Translations under genes and position numbers: made by a program | Part shown: in pieces, positions 18,423 through 26,676 of the stretch | Layout: each line of letters opens with the position of its first letter | How positions within the stretch are numbered: position 1 is the stretch's first letter | From: Shimia sp040225985 | GTDB lineage: Bacteria > Pseudomonadota > Alphaproteobacteria > Rhodobacterales > Rhodobacteraceae | Length of the DNA stretch: 64,000 nt | Assembly: GCF_040225985.1 (NCBI RefSeq) | Contig: NZ_JBBPEU010000007.1 | Coordinates: forward strand, 62,001-126,000 | Reading direction: 5' to 3' | The notes under the pieces: generated by a model | Told to the model about the DNA's origin: nothing | Databases searched by the model: none | What the model saw: the letters and a program-made list of their open reading frames with translations, nothing else

Positions 18423-18959
18423 TCAGACGTCCAGCGCCGTCAATTCGCGCACACGCGCAGACAGCCAGTCCAGTTCTTCATCCTGAATGCCCAATTCGGA
18501 AAGGTGGCTGGCCGTGTTGTGCAGGTATTCCGTGTTGGGCCCGCGCCCGCCTACTGCCGTTGCGATGATGTGGGCCTGCTCTTCAAGTTCGAGATGGCAA
18601 TACTGCACATGGTGCGGGTCGATCACATAGGTCACCGCCTCGACTTTGCGCCCGTCCGACAGGTCCACCGTCAGCACCTGTTCCAGATAGGCGGACGAGA
18701 CCAGTTCACGTTCGCGCAGGTAGTCTAGGGTTTGCGCCTCGGCGCCGGTGGGCACGGACAGGGCCAGCCCCTGACAATGCGCATGTTCCATCGCGTCCAG
18801 AGCCAGCACAAGGCCCGGGTTTTCAGACGTGCCGCGATGGTGAATCGAACGCATGCAGAAGCTGCGATGCCAGCCGGGCAGCGACGCGATCAGTTTCTCT
18901 TCGTAATCGAAGCCGGGGTTCCACAACAGGGAACCGTATCCGAAGACCCACATCGTCAT
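18423..18959 (-). CDS. Gamma-glutamylcyclotransferase, ChaC-like
   Basis: A 178-residue protein with the ChaC/GGCT start VFGYGSLLWNPGF, whose YGSL loop binds the gamma-glutamyl group, followed by SIHHRGTSENPGLVLAL and the catalytic glutamate region LRERELVSSAYLEQVL. ChaC enzymes cleave glutathione to 5-oxoproline and Cys-Gly. Length fits the prokaryotic ChaC group. It stands alone between the MotA-like gene and the divergent DUF2125 gene. Confidence 0.9.
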   Translation of the reverse strand: MTMWVFGYGSLLWNPGFDYEEKLIASLPGWHRSFCMRSIHHRGTSENPGLVLALDAMEHAHCQGLALSVPTGAEAQTLDYLRERELVSSAYLEQVLTVDLSDGRKVEAVTYVIDPHHVQYCHLELEEQAHIIATAVGGRGPNTEYLHNTASHLSELGIQDEELDWLSARVRELTALDV

Positions 18960-19086
18960 GTTTCGTGTCCTTGTCTGTCCCGATCCTGCACGCCGCAGAA
19001 ATCATCGCCTCAGGCAAACTTGGGTTTCAAGTTTCGCGCAGAAGGCTTTAAACACCAATGCAGCACGAGTTGAAAGAGGCCCCCCG

Positions 19087-20082
19087 ATGAAACGATTGCT
19101 GATCCTGATCCTTGTGGCCGCCATTGGGTGGTCGGCCTATTGGTTTATCGCGGCCTCTTCGGCCCGGTCGGGGTTCGAAAGCTGGTTCGCCGCGCGGCAG
19201 GCCGAAGGCTGGGTCGCCGAATACGCGGATCTGGACGTGTCGGGATACCCGAACCGGATCGACGCGACCTTTGACACCCTCACCCTGGCCGATCCCGAAA
19301 CCGGCGTTGCGGTGGACCTGCCGTTTTTCCAGCTGTTTGCGCTGAGCTATAAACCCAATCACCTGATCGCCGTCTGGCCACAGGCGCAAACCCTGTCCTT
19401 TCCCGACCAGAAAATCCAGATCGCGACCGAGGACATGCGCGCCTCGCTGGTGCTGGGCAAGGCCAAGACCCTGCCGCTTGAGCGCAGCAATCTTGTGATC
19501 GAACAATTGCAGGTCGTGTCCTCGACCGACTGGCGCAGCAGTGCCAGCGAGGTGCGCCTTGCCCTGCAAAAGAAACCCGAGACCGAGGCCACCTACCAGT
19601 TCGCGTCAGACGTGATGAACCTCGCGCCGCCAGTGGCCTATCGCCTGTCGCGGGGCGAAGACCTGCCACGCACGCTGAAAACCGTGCAGGCGCAGGTCGA
19701 AATCACCTTTGAACGGCCACTAGACATGCGCGCCATCGAGGACGCCCGTCCGCAACCGACCGAAATCGACCTCAAACGCGCGGAAATCGCGTGGGGGGAT
19801 CTGAACCTGCAGGCGGCGGGCAAGGTCACGGTTGACGGGCTGGGTTATCCCACCGGGGATATCACGGTTCGCGCGACAAACTGGCGGGATATACTGGATG
19901 TTGCGCGCAGCAGTGGCGACATTCCGACCGGCATTCTGGACGCCACCGAAGGCGCACTGGAAACGCTGGCGAAACTGTCCGGATCGTCGCAGACCCTCGA
20001 CATTCCGCTGTCGTTCAAGCGACAGCGCACATGGCTTGGCCCCCTGCCGATTGGCCCCGCACCGGTGATCCGCCTGCGCTGA
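19087..20082 (+). CDS. DUF2125 domain-containing protein
   Basis: A 331-residue protein with an N-terminal membrane anchor or uncleaved signal (KRLLILILVAAIGWSAYWFIA) and a long predicted beta-rich periplasmic part. The segment GYPNRIDATFDTLTLADPETG and the WAAPFFQLFALSYKPNHLIAVWP-like stretch at 19318-19380 are typical of the DUF2125 family of alphaproteobacteria. Function unknown. The start at 19087 is supported by the hydrophobic N-terminus and GAAAGAGG-like purines just upstream. Confidence 0.85.
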   Translation: MKRLLILILVAAIGWSAYWFIAASSARSGFESWFAARQAEGWVAEYADLDVSGYPNRIDATFDTLTLADPETGVAVDLPFFQLFALSYKPNHLIAVWPQAQTLSFPDQKIQIATEDMRASLVLGKAKTLPLERSNLVIEQLQVVSSTDWRSSASEVRLALQKKPETEATYQFASDVMNLAPPVAYRLSRGEDLPRTLKTVQAQVEITFERPLDMRAIEDARPQPTEIDLKRAEIAWGDLNLQAAGKVTVDGLGYPTGDITVRATNWRDILDVARSSGDIPTGILDATEGALETLAKLSGSSQTLDIPLSFKRQRTWLGPLPIGPAPVIRLR

Positions 20083-20085
20083 CGC

Positions 20086-20934
20086 CTAGCGGCAATAGGG
20101 GCCGCCACGGTGCTTGGCGATGTCAAAGTGGAAATGGTCTTTATGGTAACGGTCGGCATTCGGGCCCAGCACGGTGCCGAACGGGCCACAGGCCTGCTTG
20201 TGCATCCTGCGCAACATCTTGCCTTTCCGCCCCTTGCCCCAGTCGCGAAGTACGGAAATCGTGTCTCCGTTCTTGAGATGCAAGGCGCTGATGTCGATCG
20301 CACGTCCCTTGCCATGTTCCGAGATTTTCGCACCGGGGCGGTTGTTGCGGGTACGGCAGGCATATCCCGCCGCCACCTTGAGTTCGACAACCCCGCCGCC
20401 ATAGCGTTTGACCGATTTGGACATGCCCCCATCGACCCATTTCTTGAGCGCACGGGCGGTGTCGCACTCCATCACGGCAGGGGTGCTGAGCTTGACGCCC
20501 GACACCTCGTAAAGACGGATGGCGCCCTTGTCGATGCCGCACCCGCTCAGCCGTCCGGCGACGGCCCCGACTTCGAGACCGCGCAGGTTCCGGTCCTTGC
20601 AGACCTTGCCGACCCGTGTGCTTCTGACACGGGACGCGGAGTTGGTCTCTCTGGGTTCGGGGTCGAGATCCCGTGGTGAACTGGCTGGCACGACACCACG
20701 GTCTGTCAGGGTCTTTGAAAGAGGGTCCGGGCTGGTACGCGTGTTGGCCGCCGCTGCCACGGGCGCGCTGCGCGTGGTGCGGGCCTTTGGCCTCACGGAT
20801 TCATCCGGTGCAAAACTAGGCAAGGCGGGGGGAAAGACATCCTCGCGCGACACGGGGCGCAGCGATGTGTCAGGGGCCCCTGCCGCCGCTGCCGTCGCCA
20901 GCAGCAAAACCGCAAGTCCCGCCCTGCGGATCAT
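20086..20934 (-). CDS. Extensin-like C-terminal domain protein (possible peptidase)
   Basis: A 282-residue secreted protein: signal peptide MIRRAGLAVLLLATAAAAG, then a proline- and charge-rich linker of about 90 residues, then the extensin-like domain (GCGIDKGAIRLYEVSGVKL, ISEHGKGRAIDISAL, KDHFHFDIAKHRGGPYC). The SEHG, D and HFHFD residues match the zinc site of the related D-Ala-D-Ala carboxypeptidase/VanY fold, so a cell-wall peptidase role is plausible. The gene starts four bases inside the tyrA stop. Confidence 0.82.
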   Translation of the reverse strand: MIRRAGLAVLLLATAAAAGAPDTSLRPVSREDVFPPALPSFAPDESVRPKARTTRSAPVAAAANTRTSPDPLSKTLTDRGVVPASSPRDLDPEPRETNSASRVRSTRVGKVCKDRNLRGLEVGAVAGRLSGCGIDKGAIRLYEVSGVKLSTPAVMECDTARALKKWVDGGMSKSVKRYGGGVVELKVAAGYACRTRNNRPGAKISEHGKGRAIDISALHLKNGDTISVLRDWGKGRKGKMLRRMHKQACGPFGTVLGPNADRYHKDHFHFDIAKHRGGPYCR

Positions 20935-21857
20935 GCCTTGGGGGCCCCGCGCCCGAAATCGGGGGCCTCGGTGTCCTGTCCCGCCTCGATGATGCCCCGG
21001 CGGATGGCGCGGGTATGCGTAAAATAGTCAAACAGGGTGTCACCGTCGCCGGTGCGGATGGCCCGTTGCAGCGCAAAGAGTTCTTCGGTGAAACGGCCCA
21101 GGATTTCCAGCGTGGCATCCTTGTTGTTCAGGAACACGTCGCGCCACATGGTGGGGTCGCTGGCCGCGATCCGTGTGAAATCGCGAAACCCCGCCGCCGA
21201 ATACTTGATGACCTCACTGTCGGTCACACGCCGCAGATCATCCGCCACACCGACCATGGTATAGGCGATCAGGTGCGGCGCGTGGCTGGTCACTGCCAGT
21301 ACGAGGTCGTGGTGATCGGCATCCATTTCATCGACATTGGCGCCCATGCCTTCCCAAAGCGCACGCAGGCGGGCCACGGCGGTGGGATCGGTGCTCTGAT
21401 AGGCGGGCACGATGATGCACCAACGGTTGTCATACAATTCGGCAAACCCGGAATCGGGGCCTGAATGTTCGGTCCCGGCCAACGGGTGCGCGGGCACGAA
21501 ATGCACACTGTCGGGCAAATGCGGGGCAACGGCCTCTATCACCGCGCGTTTCACGGAGCCCACATCCGATACGGTAGCCCCTGCTTTCAGGCCCGGCGCG
21601 ATATCTGCGGCCACGGCCCCCATGGCGCCCACAGGCACGCAAAGCACGACAAGGTCGGCGTCCTGCACGGCCTCAAGCGCCGTGTCACAGACCCGGTCAC
21701 ACAGGCCGATTTCCCGCGCCCGATCCCGCGTCGCGGCCGAGCGGGCATAGCCCGTGACCTCGCCCGCCAGCCCTGCCCGCTTGATCGCCCAGAACATCGA
21801 CGAAGCAATCAGCCCAAGCCCGATCAGGGCGACACGTTCATAGACCGGTGCGTTCAT
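20931..21857 (-). CDS. tyrA: Prephenate/arogenate dehydrogenase
   Basis: A 308-residue NAD(P)-dependent enzyme of tyrosine synthesis. Rossmann motif LIGLGLIASSMFWAIKR near residue 12, VSDVGSVKRAV, and the substrate region HFVPAHPLAGTEHSGPDSGFAELYDNRWCI are diagnostic; the histidine in VPAHPLAG is catalytic. Ends in a short acidic tail. The start at 21857 overlaps the hisC-like stop, giving an aminotransferase-dehydrogenase operon that can convert prephenate to tyrosine. Confidence 0.94.
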   Translation of the reverse strand: MNAPVYERVALIGLGLIASSMFWAIKRAGLAGEVTGYARSAATRDRAREIGLCDRVCDTALEAVQDADLVVLCVPVGAMGAVAADIAPGLKAGATVSDVGSVKRAVIEAVAPHLPDSVHFVPAHPLAGTEHSGPDSGFAELYDNRWCIIVPAYQSTDPTAVARLRALWEGMGANVDEMDADHHDLVLAVTSHAPHLIAYTMVGVADDLRRVTDSEVIKYSAAGFRDFTRIAASDPTMWRDVFLNNKDATLEILGRFTEELFALQRAIRTGDGDTLFDYFTHTRAIRRGIIEAGQDTEAPDFGRGAPKA

Positions 21858-22939
21858 CTGGCACCGCCCTTGAACTGGCCGATGGCATGGGCCACGCGCC
21901 GACAGCCCGCCTCGTCCCCGACGGTGATCCGCAGGCAATTGGCCAGTCCGTACCCCGTGGTCCGGCGCACGATCAGGCCCTGCGATTTCAGGTAATCGTC
22001 ACAGGCCTCGGCCTCGGCCTGCGATGCAAAGCGCGCCAGAATGAAGTTGGCGCAGGACGTATCTGACGGCACGCCCAGTTCGGCGAGCGCCTCGGCCAGC
22101 CAGGCGCGCAGCCGCGCATTGTCCACGCGACATTTCTCGACAAATGCCTGATCGCGCACCGCGGCCTCGGCCACGGCAAGCTGCAGCGTGGACAGGTTGA
22201 AGGGCTGGCGGACGCGGTTCAGCACGTCAATGATCTCTTGCGAGGCATAGCCCCAGCCGATCCGCAAACCGCCCAACCCGTAAATCTTGGAAAAGGTGCG
22301 GGTCATGATGACATTGTCCTGCGCATCGACCAAAGCCGCGCCGCCGTCGAAACCTTCGACATATTCGGTATAAGCCCCGTCATGCACGAGGATCGCGCCC
22401 TTGGGCAGCCCGGCCGCCAGACGCGCGATTTCATTACTGCCAACCATCGTGCCGGTAGGGTTGGCAGGGTTGGCAATAAACACGATCCGCGTCTTTTCGG
22501 TGCAGGCATCCAGAATGGCATCCACATCCACCACGCGTTCGCGTTCGGGCACCTTGACCGGCGTCGCCCCAACCGCGTGCGCCAGGATCGGATACATGGA
22601 AAACCCGTGCTCGGTATAGATCACCTCGTCGCCCGGTCCGGCATAGCACTGGGCGATGAATTGCAGCACCTCGTCCGAGCCCACGCCACAGATGATGCGC
22701 GCGGCGTCCAGATCGTGCACCTCGGCAATCGCGGCGCGCAGGTCGGCATGATCCGTGCTGGGATAGCGATGCAGGTTGTGGCCTGCCTTGGCCACGGCTT
22801 CCTTGGCCGCGTCCGAACACCCGTAAGGGTTTTCGTTTGACGACAGTTTGACGACATCACTGACACCCTCGACGGTGGCCTTGCCCCCGACATAGAGTTC
22901 GATCTCCATGATCCCCGGCTGCGGTTCAATACGCGACAT
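21854..22939 (-). CDS. hisC: Histidinol-phosphate / aromatic aminotransferase
   Basis: A 361-residue class I/II PLP aminotransferase. N-terminal VVKLSSNENPYGCSDAA, cofactor-binding GVGSDEVLQFIAQ, NPANPTGT and the PLP lysine motif TRTFSKIYGLGGLRIGWG are clear. Such HisC2-type enzymes act on histidinol phosphate and often on phenylalanine and tyrosine precursors; the coupling to tyrA supports at least a role in aromatic amino acids. The gene order (this gene then tyrA, four-base overlap) is common in Rhodobacterales. Confidence 0.92.
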   Translation of the reverse strand: MSRIEPQPGIMEIELYVGGKATVEGVSDVVKLSSNENPYGCSDAAKEAVAKAGHNLHRYPSTDHADLRAAIAEVHDLDAARIICGVGSDEVLQFIAQCYAGPGDEVIYTEHGFSMYPILAHAVGATPVKVPERERVVDVDAILDACTEKTRIVFIANPANPTGTMVGSNEIARLAAGLPKGAILVHDGAYTEYVEGFDGGAALVDAQDNVIMTRTFSKIYGLGGLRIGWGYASQEIIDVLNRVRQPFNLSTLQLAVAEAAVRDQAFVEKCRVDNARLRAWLAEALAELGVPSDTSCANFILARFASQAEAEACDDYLKSQGLIVRRTTGYGLANCLRITVGDEAGCRRVAHAIGQFKGGAR

Positions 22940-23049
22940 TCAATAGTCTCCTGCTATGCCCGTTCTCATATCCCCGGCGCGCACGGTTTGAAAGAACAGA
23001 ACACACGATTGCGCATGGTTGCGTGATTGTGGTCACGCCCGGCATTTGG

Positions 23050-23577
23050 TTACCTCTTGGACCGTGCCGTCAGATAGTCCATCAGCGCCATAAGAACACC
23101 TGACAGGACAAAAACCATGTGGATCACGACCAGCCACATCAGTTCTGCGTCACTGAAGGACAATTCCCCCTTGGCTTTACCGAGCTCCATGAACCTTTTG
23201 AGCAGGTGAATGGCCGAAATCGCCACGATCGAGGCGATCAGCTTCATCTTGAGGCCGGAAAAGTTGACGGTGCCCATCCATTCCAGCCGTTCGGACGTTT
23301 CGCTTACGTCGAGCTTCGACACGAAACTCTCATACCCCGAGAACAGCACGATCAAGAGCAGGTTTCCCGCGAGGGTCAGGTCGATCAGGGTCAATACCAC
23401 AAGTATCACCTTATCCGCCGACATGGACGGCACCTGCGGCAGATAGATCGCCAGTTCATGCACGAAGACATAGACCAGCATGGCCAACGCCACCACAAGA
23501 CCCAGATACATCGGCGCCATCAGCCAGCGCGATCCGAACAGGGTTTTCTCGATGCCTTTCTCGATCGGGTTGGCCAT
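23050..23577 (-). CDS. UPF0114 family membrane protein (YqhA-like)
   Basis: A 175-residue integral membrane protein with four predicted membrane segments (PMYLGLVVALAMLVYVFVHEL, VILVVLTLIDLTLAGNLLLIVLFSGYESF, LKMKLIASIVAISAIHLLK, LMWLVVIHMVFVLSGVLMALMDYL). The FSGYESFVSKLD motif is the hallmark of the UPF0114 family. Function unknown. The ATG at 23577 gives the usual MANPIEKGIEKTLFGSRWLMAPMY-type start with an AGGAG-like site upstream. Confidence 0.9.
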   Translation of the reverse strand: MANPIEKGIEKTLFGSRWLMAPMYLGLVVALAMLVYVFVHELAIYLPQVPSMSADKVILVVLTLIDLTLAGNLLLIVLFSGYESFVSKLDVSETSERLEWMGTVNFSGLKMKLIASIVAISAIHLLKRFMELGKAKGELSFSDAELMWLVVIHMVFVLSGVLMALMDYLTARSKR

Positions 23578-23690
23578 CTGTGCTCTCCTTATCTCTGCCG
23601 CCCTTCCCATAAGAGCAGAACGCCGGACGCGCAACATTCACGACGCGCCCTTTTTTCCCGGGTGATATTCCCGACAACTCTTTTTTGTAT

Positions 23691-23715
23691 GGGGGGGACG
23701 GGGGCAGCGCCCCCG
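23691..23715. repeat. GC-rich hairpin related to dispersed repeats
   Basis: A G-run followed by GGGGGCAGCGCCCCC, a self-complementary hairpin resembling the second hairpin of the repeats at 40716 and 60539. It lies between the UPF0114 and rpsD genes just ahead of the rpsD terminator. The rest of the repeat is not recognisable here. Confidence 0.4.
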
Positions 23716-23725
23716 GTCGGCACGA

Positions 23726-23763
23726 CACAAAAAGAAAACCCGCAGCATTCCGGCTGCGGGTTT
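23726..23763 (-). terminator. Intrinsic terminator of rpsD
   Basis: On the minus strand an 11-bp perfect stem (AAACCCGCAGC and its complement, 23736-23746 and 23753-23763, 6-base loop) is followed by TTTTCTTTTTG. It starts 27 bases after the rpsD stop. Confidence 0.87.
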
Positions 23764-23789
23764 CCAAAAAATCGTCGGGTCGGCGAAGA

Positions 23790-24410
23790 TTAGTTCTTCG
23801 CGTAGAATTCGACCACGAGGTTCGGTTCCATCATGACCGGGTACGGCACATCCGACAGGCCCGGGGTGCGTACGAAGGTGGCGGTCATCTTCGAGTGGTC
23901 GGCGTCGATGTAATCCGGAACATCACGCTCGGGCAGAGCAACGGCTTCGAGAAGAACGGCCAGCTGCTTGGAGCGGTCACGCACTTCGATCACGTCGCCT
24001 TCCTTAACGCGGTAGGACGGGATGTTGACCTTCTTGCCGTTCACCTTGACGTGGCCGTGGTTCACGAACTGACGGGCTGCGAACACGGTGGGCACGAATT
24101 TGGCGCGGTAAACAACGGCGTCCAGACGACGCTCGAGCAGACCAATCAGGTTTTCACCGGTGTCACCTTTGACACGTTCCGCTTCGGCGTAGATGCGGCG
24201 GAACATTTTCTCGGTCATGTCGCCGTAATAGCCTTTCAGCTTCTGCTTGGCGCGCAGCTGCAGACCGAAGTCCGACATCTTGCCCTTGCGGCGTTGACCG
24301 TGCTGGCCGGGGCCATATTCGCGACGGTTGACGGGGGATTTGGGGCGGCCCCAAATGTTTTCGCCCATGCGGCGATCAATTTTGTACTTGGCAGTCGTGC
24401 GTTTGGTCAC
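23790..24410 (-). CDS. rpsD: 30S ribosomal protein S4
   Basis: A 206-residue S4 protein: TKRTTAKYKIDRRMGENIWGRPKSPV at the start, KMSDFGLQLRAKQKLKGYYG, and the S4 RNA-binding domain RLDAVVYRAKFVPTVFAARQFVNHGHVKVNGKKVNIPSYRVKEGD. It nucleates 30S assembly on 16S rRNA. The GTG at 24410 has a good AGGAGA site and gives the standard length; a longer open frame upstream is not coding. A typical single-gene unit, with its own promoter and terminator. Confidence 0.97.
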   Translation of the reverse strand: MTKRTTAKYKIDRRMGENIWGRPKSPVNRREYGPGQHGQRRKGKMSDFGLQLRAKQKLKGYYGDMTEKMFRRIYAEAERVKGDTGENLIGLLERRLDAVVYRAKFVPTVFAARQFVNHGHVKVNGKKVNIPSYRVKEGDVIEVRDRSKQLAVLLEAVALPERDVPDYIDADHSKMTATFVRTPGLSDVPYPVMMEPNLVVEFYAKN

Positions 24411-24518
24411 GGCTGATCTCCTTCGTTCAGGTTTCGAAGGGCGTTGTCCTCTTGCCGGATTTTGCCGACATGACAGGCATCCCCTTGCGGGGGCCACCAA
24501 CACCAATGAAGCCGCGCT

Positions 24519-24544
24519 TCTATACGATCATGTGGCAGAGTCAA
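24519..24544 (-). promoter_or_regulatory. Probable rpsD promoter
   Basis: On the minus strand TTGACT (24544-24539) is followed by TATAGA (24524-24519) with a 14-base spacer; a shifted reading TAGAAG would give 16 bases. The spacing is short, but both boxes are good and no better pair exists before the GTG. The -35 box is only seven bases from the flank of the transposon insertion at 24552. Confidence 0.45.
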
Positions 24545-24551
24545 GCGCTCT

Positions 24552-24559
24552 TGCAGCAC
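24552..24559. repeat. Left copy of 8-bp target-site duplication
   Basis: TGCAGCAC directly abuts the outer end of the left inverted repeat; the same eight bases, in the same orientation, abut the right inverted repeat at 31805-31812. An 8-bp duplication is in the range known for IS1-family transposition. Confidence 0.9.
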
Positions 24560-24603
24560 GGTGGTGAGGTAGTTTGAAGAGTGATGCTATGGGAAATGGC
24601 ATG
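24560..24603 (+). repeat. Left terminal inverted repeat of the transposon
   Basis: Outer block GGTGGTGAGGTAGTTTGA (24560-24577), eight divergent bases, inner block GCTATGGGAAATGGCATG (24586-24603). Compared with the complement of 31761-31804, the outer block is identical over 18 bases, the spacer has equal length, and the inner block differs at one base. Weaker similarity (AATT then CTG) continues a little further inward. Confidence 0.9.
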
Positions 24604-24875
24604 TCACTAATTCTGACATAACGCCCTACATATCCCACTGATCGCTCAGCACGGCTGCAGACCCGATCCTGACTTACGAGCCCCGCACAGCACTTGAAGC
24701 GTTAGGACGTACGGCGGCCAGTTTCAGCGCACCCAAGCGATCCTGCTATTTGGTAACGAGTGGGCGTTTGCCCAGTAGTGCAACGCCTCAATTTCAAGAA
24801 CAAGTATTGCCTACATAGAAAACGCCCCGCGAAAACATGAACGACAAGGCAGCCGTTTTCGAACAGCTAGCGATT
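24604..24875. other. Non-coding left end of the transposon
   Basis: About 270 bases between the left inverted repeat and the end of the radical SAM gene. I see no gene. It contains several short inverted stretches, for example around GCGTT/AACGC and GTTTGCCC/GGGCGTTT, that might terminate the cargo transcript, but none is a clear hairpin with a T run. Confidence 0.4.
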
Positions 24876-25910
24876 TCACCGGTTTCCACAAACGACGAGA
24901 TCATCAAACAATGGGCATCCATTCATACAAGTCGAGCGGTGCGCGCAGCCACCGCATCGCTCGGAAGCAAAGTAGCTTCGAAACGAAGCCATGTTTTTTG
25001 ACTTTGTCCAGATTTCCAACAATGAGGAGTGTTCGTTGAGTTGATCTCCGCTTGCGAGTCCACTCTGAAAGGAACACGGATGCACCGAGAGGTCTTCTGA
25101 AACATACATCGAAAACCTTCCCGCGTCGCATGCGTCGACCATTGACGGATTGGCGTTGGTGCGAGCGAAAACGCCGCTGACGCAGCAGGCATCGAAACCA
25201 ACCTTTAGTTTACGTTGGCCTGAAGTTGCCAGTTCAAAGAATTCGTCCAGCCGATCGCTGTTTCGCAGCATTTTCTTCTCAAACACCTTTCGGCCAGACG
25301 GCTTGTAGTTCAAAAAGATAATGGCATTAATACCTCTCAAGAAACTTGGTGGCTCCTTGAGCCACCTAATCGCTGTGTCGATGCTTTCGGCATCCAAAAT
25401 AAAGTGCACGTTTATCTTGATGCCTGACGCCGCCAGCGTCTCTATCGTCTCTGCGGTTTCATCATAGGGTTCGTAGGCAGAAACAGCGACGGCCCCGCAG
25501 TGCTTTCGCGTTGCCTTAAGAATATCATCGGTGAGCCCCCGACCGTTTGTCGTATAATTCGGCACTATTCCTTTAGCGGCAGTGTATTCGAGAATCTCAA
25601 CAAAGTCTGGGTGTTGGTTTGGGTTGCCACCGCCCAAGGCAACTTGGAATGTACCCATTTTGGCTGCCTGGTCGATGACATTTTTGTAATCGACCAACGC
25701 CATATGTTTTCCGCGCTTGGTCGAGGACTTATAGCAAAATGCACAACCTTTGTCGCACCAGTTTGTTATTGAGATGTCCATCAACTCTGGGCCATGAGGC
25801 GACCAGAAAGGGTCTTTAGAGCCCTTGTCCGGAATTCGCGCGAAGAAGCCCGTGTCCGAGTTAAAAAAGGACGTGTAACCAAGGCTTTTGTAACGATTAG
25901 CTTTCAGCAA
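24876..25910 (-). CDS. Radical SAM enzyme with SPASM-like C-terminus
   Basis: A 344-residue radical SAM protein. The cluster motif CDKGCAFCY (C52, C56, C59; CxxxCxxC) is followed by the glycine-rich ALGGGNPNQHPDF SAM-binding stretch and NYTTNGRGL. After residue about 225, further cysteines occur in FDACCVSGVF, DACDAGRF, VHPCSF and a closing CGGCAHRSTCMNGCP, which resembles a SPASM/twitch domain binding one or two extra 4Fe-4S clusters. SPASM enzymes usually modify peptides or proteins. Translation seems to start at TTG 25910, seven bases after the stop of the SNSSSTSF-protein gene, its most likely substrate partner. Last gene of the cargo operon. The substrate and chemistry are inferred, not shown. 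Confidence 0.85.
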   Translation of the reverse strand: MLKANRYKSLGYTSFFNSDTGFFARIPDKGSKDPFWSPHGPELMDISITNWCDKGCAFCYKSSTKRGKHMALVDYKNVIDQAAKMGTFQVALGGGNPNQHPDFVEILEYTAAKGIVPNYTTNGRGLTDDILKATRKHCGAVAVSAYEPYDETAETIETLAASGIKINVHFILDAESIDTAIRWLKEPPSFLRGINAIIFLNYKPSGRKVFEKKMLRNSDRLDEFFELATSGQRKLKVGFDACCVSGVFARTNANPSMVDACDAGRFSMYVSEDLSVHPCSFQSGLASGDQLNEHSSLLEIWTKSKNMASFRSYFASERCGGCAHRSTCMNGCPLFDDLVVCGNR

Positions 25911-25916
25911 ACGAAG

Positions 25917-26315
25917 TCACCAATAGTTGTTATATGCGTTGATATAAAACTTGTCAGAATCGATCTCGAACATCGCCATACAAAGAAGTGATTCAGCGAG
26001 AGGCCCATCGCTATCGAGTGTGCCCGTCGCTACGTTTTTCCCTTGATCAAGCGCATCCTTCATCTTTTGGATGACCTCTGGAGTGTATTCGTGTGTTCCA
26101 GCGAGGTTGTCGGCAGCCTCCTTGGATGTGACGCTGGCTCCATTGCGCATAGCTGAGATTATTTCCCCATACATCTGCGCGAACAAATCTCCGACGGGGC
26201 CGTCCCGGTCCACCCCGGCGGCTTCTAGAAAAAGGTCTTCGGTCAAATCGATGTCAGAGATGTACACGAAAGATGTCGAAGAGCTGTTTGAAACGAAATC
26301 AAGTTTGATCTTCAT
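25917..26315 (-). CDS. Small protein with SNSSSTSF motif, candidate radical SAM substrate
   Basis: A 132-residue protein beginning MKIKLDFVSNSSSTSFVYI. The FVSNSSSTSF-type N-terminus recurs in otherwise unlike hypothetical proteins; I know of no assigned function. The middle is acidic and helical. The tail reads FYINAYNNYW and ends at the final tryptophan; YIN and YNN fit the aromatic-x-Asn pattern at which some radical SAM enzymes build three-residue cyclophanes. The ATG at 26315 has GGAAAGGG upstream and overlaps the preceding gene by 17 bases. The next gene, six bases on, is the radical SAM enzyme. A role as modified peptide precursor or as leader-bearing protein is an inference from motif and position. 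Confidence 0.7.
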   Translation of the reverse strand: MKIKLDFVSNSSSTSFVYISDIDLTEDLFLEAAGVDRDGPVGDLFAQMYGEIISAMRNGASVTSKEAADNLAGTHEYTPEVIQKMKDALDQGKNVATGTLDSDGPLAESLLCMAMFEIDSDKFYINAYNNYW

Positions 26316-26676
26316 TTTGTGCCCTTTCCAGTTCCCCAATGCACTGAAGCACTGTGTCCAGTTTGTTGTCCTCGTACATTTCGTCAACGACTTGAGGCAA
26401 CGATGTCACCAAGTAAATCCGTTCATGCTCCAAGTCGTCATCGCTGAGAACCTCTCCATAAGTGATCTCAATATAATCGGCCAACTTGGCGTACTCGACC
26501 GAGTAGTATCTTTCGAATTCCCTCTTCACTTCAATGGAGTGGGTAAAAAACGCGTCATAGACGTTACCGAAGAAGTGTTCGCCTAAACCGCCACTGGACA
26601 CGCCTAGCTTCGCAAGAAAGGCGTCCTTGCGTGGTTCCCATGATGTTGGAAGGATCAGTTTGATCTCATCTCTCAT
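26299..26676 (-). CDS. 125-residue protein of unknown function in STAND operon
   Basis: Starts MRDEIKLILPTSWEPRKDAFLAKLG and ends in an acidic tail. Composition is mixed alpha/beta, rich in acidic residues and aromatics (FFGNVYDAFFTH, REFERYYSVEYAKLADYIE), with no membrane segment, signal or recognisable catalytic motif. The ATG at 26676 overlaps the STAND NTPase stop as ATGA, and the 3' end overlaps the SNSSSTSF gene, so it is tightly coupled to both. It could be a partner, regulator or immunity-type protein of the NTPase; I do not recognise the family. Confidence 0.7.
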   Translation of the reverse strand: MRDEIKLILPTSWEPRKDAFLAKLGVSSGGLGEHFFGNVYDAFFTHSIEVKREFERYYSVEYAKLADYIEITYGEVLSDDDLEHERIYLVTSLPQVVDEMYEDNKLDTVLQCIGELERAQNEDQT

